DNA from: Cupriavidus laharis
Lineage (GTDB): Bacteria > Pseudomonadota > Gammaproteobacteria > Burkholderiales > Burkholderiaceae
Length of the DNA: 64,000 nt
Assembly (NCBI RefSeq): GCF_914271435.1
Contig: NZ_CAJZAI010000009.1
Location: 124,001 to 188,000 of the forward strand
Direction of reading: 5' to 3'
Positions 61,871 through 64,000 of this stretch are shown piece by piece. Both the position numbers and the translations under genes were made by a program. Under the pieces are notes generated by a model, which searched no databases, was not told where the DNA came from, and was given only the letters and a program-made list of their open reading frames with translations. Position 1 is the first letter of the stretch; each line of letters begins with the position of its first letter.

Positions 61871-63391
61871 ATGGACCATCGCACTGTCGTGACCGGAACG
61901 GGCGCCGCCCGCCCTGAACCCTTCCCCGCCCTTGCCGGGAGCAGGGCGTCCCTGGAACGCCTGGCCAGGCGGGCACTGCCCGTCCTGCTGCTGGCCGCGG
62001 CGCCGTGGTCGGCCGGCGCCGAGGCGCAGCGCACCGTCGCCTCGCCCATGCCGTCCGCACAGACCGCGCCAGTGGGGGCCACGGCGCAGGGCACGACGGA
62101 GTACCGGTTGTCCAACGGCCTGCGCCTGATCGTCAAGGAAGACCACCGGGCTCCCACGGTGGCGCACCAGATCTGGTACCGCGTCGGGGGTATCGACGAG
62201 GTCAGCGGCACGACCGGCGTCGCCCACATGCTCGAGCACATGATGTTCAAGGGCACGCCCAAGGTCGGCGTGGGCGAGTTTTCCAAGCAGGTCGCGGCGC
62301 TCGGCGGGCGCGAGAACGCCATGACCAACCGCGATTTCACGCTGTACTACCAGCAGATCGGCAAACAGTATCTGCCGAGGATGATGGAGCTGGAAGCCGA
62401 CCGCATGGCCAATCTCATCTTCAACAAAGGCGAGTTCGAGCGCGAGATGAAGGTCGTGATGGAAGAGCGCCGCCTGCGCACCGACGACTCGGCGCGCGGT
62501 ACCGTCTACGAGCAACTGCTCGCTTCCGTCTATGTCGCCGCGCCCTACCGGCATCCGGTGATCGGCTGGATGGACGATCTCGTCAATATGCGCCTGGAAG
62601 ACGTAGAGGCCTGGTACCGCAGCTGGTATGTGCCCAATAACGCCATGGTGATCGTCACCGGCGATGTTAATCCAGCCGAGGTCCGGGCCATGGCCGAACG
62701 CTACTACGGCAAGCTCAAGCCGCACCCGCTGCCGCTGCGCAAGGACCAGATCGATCCGCCGCAGATCGGCATCAAGCGCATCTGGGTGAAGGCTCCGGCC
62801 GAGAACCCGTACATGGTGATGGCCTATAAGGTGCCGCGCCTGCGCGATGTCGAAAAGGATGTCGACCCGTACGCGCTCGAGGTACTGGCCGCGGTGCTCA
62901 ACGGCTACGACAACGCGCGCCTGACACGCGAGCTGGTGCGCGAGCAGCGCCTGGCCGACGACGTCAATGTCGGCTACGACAGCATCAACCGCGGCAATTC
63001 CCTGTTCGTGCTCGACGGCACGCCGGCCGACGGCCATACCACCGACCAGATCGAGGCAGCGCTGCGCGAGGAGATCCAGCGCATCGCGAAGAACGGCGTC
63101 TCGCCCGAGGAGCTCAAGCGCGTCAAGGCGCAGGTCGTGGCCAGCCAGATCTACAAGCGCGATTCCGTATTCGGCCAGGGCATGGAAATCGGTGTGGCCG
63201 AGATATCGGATATCTCGTGGCGCAACATCGACCGCATCCTCGAGAAGATCAAGGAAGTCACGCCGGCCCAGGTGCAGGCCGTGGCCGCGAAGTACTTCAC
63301 CGACGACAACCTGACGGTGGCCACGCTGTTGCCGCAGCCGATCGATCCGAACAAGCCCAAGGCGAAGGCCCCGGAAGGCCTGCGCCACTGA
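61871..63391 (+). CDS. M16 family zinc metallopeptidase
   Basis: A 506-residue insulinase-type protease. A non-conserved N-terminus with a hydrophobic export segment (LARRALPVLLLAAAPWSAGA) precedes the peptidase. The inverted zinc motif HMLEH is at 119-123 and the third ligand glutamate is in FEREMKVVMEERRLR. It probably acts in the periplasm. The ATG at 61871 yields the longest sensible product; the true signal start could be a little downstream. It forms a pair with the next M16 gene, 10 bases on. Confidence 0.9.
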   Translation: MDHRTVVTGTGAARPEPFPALAGSRASLERLARRALPVLLLAAAPWSAGAEAQRTVASPMPSAQTAPVGATAQGTTEYRLSNGLRLIVKEDHRAPTVAHQIWYRVGGIDEVSGTTGVAHMLEHMMFKGTPKVGVGEFSKQVAALGGRENAMTNRDFTLYYQQIGKQYLPRMMELEADRMANLIFNKGEFEREMKVVMEERRLRTDDSARGTVYEQLLASVYVAAPYRHPVIGWMDDLVNMRLEDVEAWYRSWYVPNNAMVIVTGDVNPAEVRAMAERYYGKLKPHPLPLRKDQIDPPQIGIKRIWVKAPAENPYMVMAYKVPRLRDVEKDVDPYALEVLAAVLNGYDNARLTRELVREQRLADDVNVGYDSINRGNSLFVLDGTPADGHTTDQIEAALREEIQRIAKNGVSPEELKRVKAQVVASQIYKRDSVFGQGMEIGVAEISDISWRNIDRILEKIKEVTPAQVQAVAAKYFTDDNLTVATLLPQPIDPNKPKAKAPEGLRH

Positions 63392-63401
63392 GGATCCACG
63401 C

Positions 63402-64000
63402 ATGTCCCTGCCCCAGATGAGCGAGATGAGCGAGATGACCACTCCTTCCCCACACGCGCTGCGCCGACTGGCCGGCGCAGCTTTGGGCGCGCTGGCACTG
63501 CTCGCGGCGCACGCCGCGCTGGCCGCCATTCCGATCGAGCACTGGACCGCGTCCACCGGGGCGCAAGTGTTCTACGTGCACAGCCCATCGATCCCGATGC
63601 TGGATATCAACGTGGATTTCGACGCCGGCAGCCGCTATGACCTGCCAGGCAAGGCCGGACTCGCTACGCTCACGGCGGCGCTGCTGGACAAGGGCGCTGC
63701 CGCGCGCAACGGCCAGCCGGCGCGCGACGAGGCGCAGATCGCCGATGCCTTCGCCGATACCGGCGCCGTCTTCGGCGGCGCGGCCGGCGGCGACCGCGGC
63801 GGCATCGGCATGCGCACGCTGACCGCGCAGCCGGAGCTCGATCAATCCGTGGCGCTGGCCATGCAGCTGATCCAGGCGCCCACCTATCCGGACGCCGTGG
63901 TGGGCCGCGAAAAACAGCGCCTGATCAGCGCCATCCGCGAAGCTGACGCCAAGCCCGGCGTGATCGCCGACAAGGCGCTCGCCAAGGCGATGTATCCGGG
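63402..64000 (+). CDS. M16 family peptidase-like protein, C-terminus cut by window end
   Basis: About 199 residues are visible and the frame is open at the last base. A signal-like segment (LRRLAGAALGALALLAAHAALA) precedes the M16 fold (VFYVHSPSIPMLDINVDFDAGSRYD split). No HxxEH zinc motif is present where it should be (GLATLTAALLDKG), so it is the non-catalytic partner that pairs with the upstream peptidase, as in PqqF-like or processing-peptidase pairs. It starts 10 bases after that gene with an ATG at 63402. Confidence 0.88.
   Translation, partial: MSLPQMSEMSEMTTPSPHALRRLAGAALGALALLAAHAALAAIPIEHWTASTGAQVFYVHSPSIPMLDINVDFDAGSRYDLPGKAGLATLTAALLDKGAAARNGQPARDEAQIADAFADTGAVFGGAAGGDRGGIGMRTLTAQPELDQSVALAMQLIQAPTYPDAVVGREKQRLISAIREADAKPGVIADKALAKAMYP

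Overview
The window is about 64 kb of high-GC betaproteobacterial chromosome, most like Cupriavidus/Ralstonia (Burkholderiaceae). The evidence is gene content and order, judged from recognised families and not from a database search: a TorF-type porin before glnK-amtB; gpmA divergent from a rhodanese-grxC-secB-gpsA-trmL-comF block; an aa3 cytochrome oxidase cluster with ctaG, SURF1, ctaA, ctaB and SCO genes; and PTS genes limited to IIA-HPr-EI. About 60 protein genes are supported. I found no rRNA, tRNA, CRISPR array, prophage or insertion sequence.

Layout. 1-1.4 kb: the end of an aromatic-acid catabolic cluster (mhpT-like transporter, mhpC hydrolase). 1.7-6.6 kb: C4-dicarboxylate uptake (dctA, dctB, dctD on the minus strand) with a sigma-54 promoter and two upstream palindromes. 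6.8-19.6 kb: housekeeping and envelope genes (2Fe-2S protein, hydrolase, dacC, DUF493, rlmI, a UvrD-type helicase, two thioredoxin-like proteins, a lipoprotein, a LysE exporter, comM, ubiK). A more A+T-rich higBA toxin-antitoxin island is inserted at 15.9-17.4 kb. 19.8-22.7 kb: ammonium sensing and uptake (porin, glnK, amtB) behind a sigma-54 promoter. 23-28 kb: glutathione synthesis (gshA, gshB), then the incomplete PTS. 28-31.5 kb: bfd and bfr with a Fur-box-like site, then selD-mnmH for 2-selenouridine in tRNA. 31.5-41 kb: ThiF/MoeB family protein, C-terminal protease, gpmA, the grxC-secB-gpsA block, a Bug-type binding protein, trmL, comF and a methyltransferase. 41-51.5 kb: the aa3 oxidase and heme A biogenesis cluster. 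51.5-53.7 kb: rpoH, with a consensus CIRCE element upstream, and a pirin. 53.7-58.9 kb: nitrate uptake (ANTAR regulator, nrtA, nrtB, nrtD) followed by ybiB. 59.1-64 kb: two enzymes for the late steps of gentisate- or homogentisate-type ring cleavage, ftsY, and a pair of M16 peptidases, the second cut by the window end.

The most informative non-coding signals are: (1) the nrtA leader, with two identical-stem hairpins carrying six-base loops with A at position 1 and G at position 4, followed by an intrinsic terminator, as expected for ANTAR antitermination; (2) a CIRCE inverted repeat upstream of rpoH, which would put the heat-shock sigma factor under HrcA; (3) sigma-54 promoters for dctA and for the porin-glnK-amtB operon; (4) a perfect 15-bp inverted repeat covering the higBA promoter; and (5) an orphan terminator with a possible promoter between amtB and gshA, a candidate small RNA.
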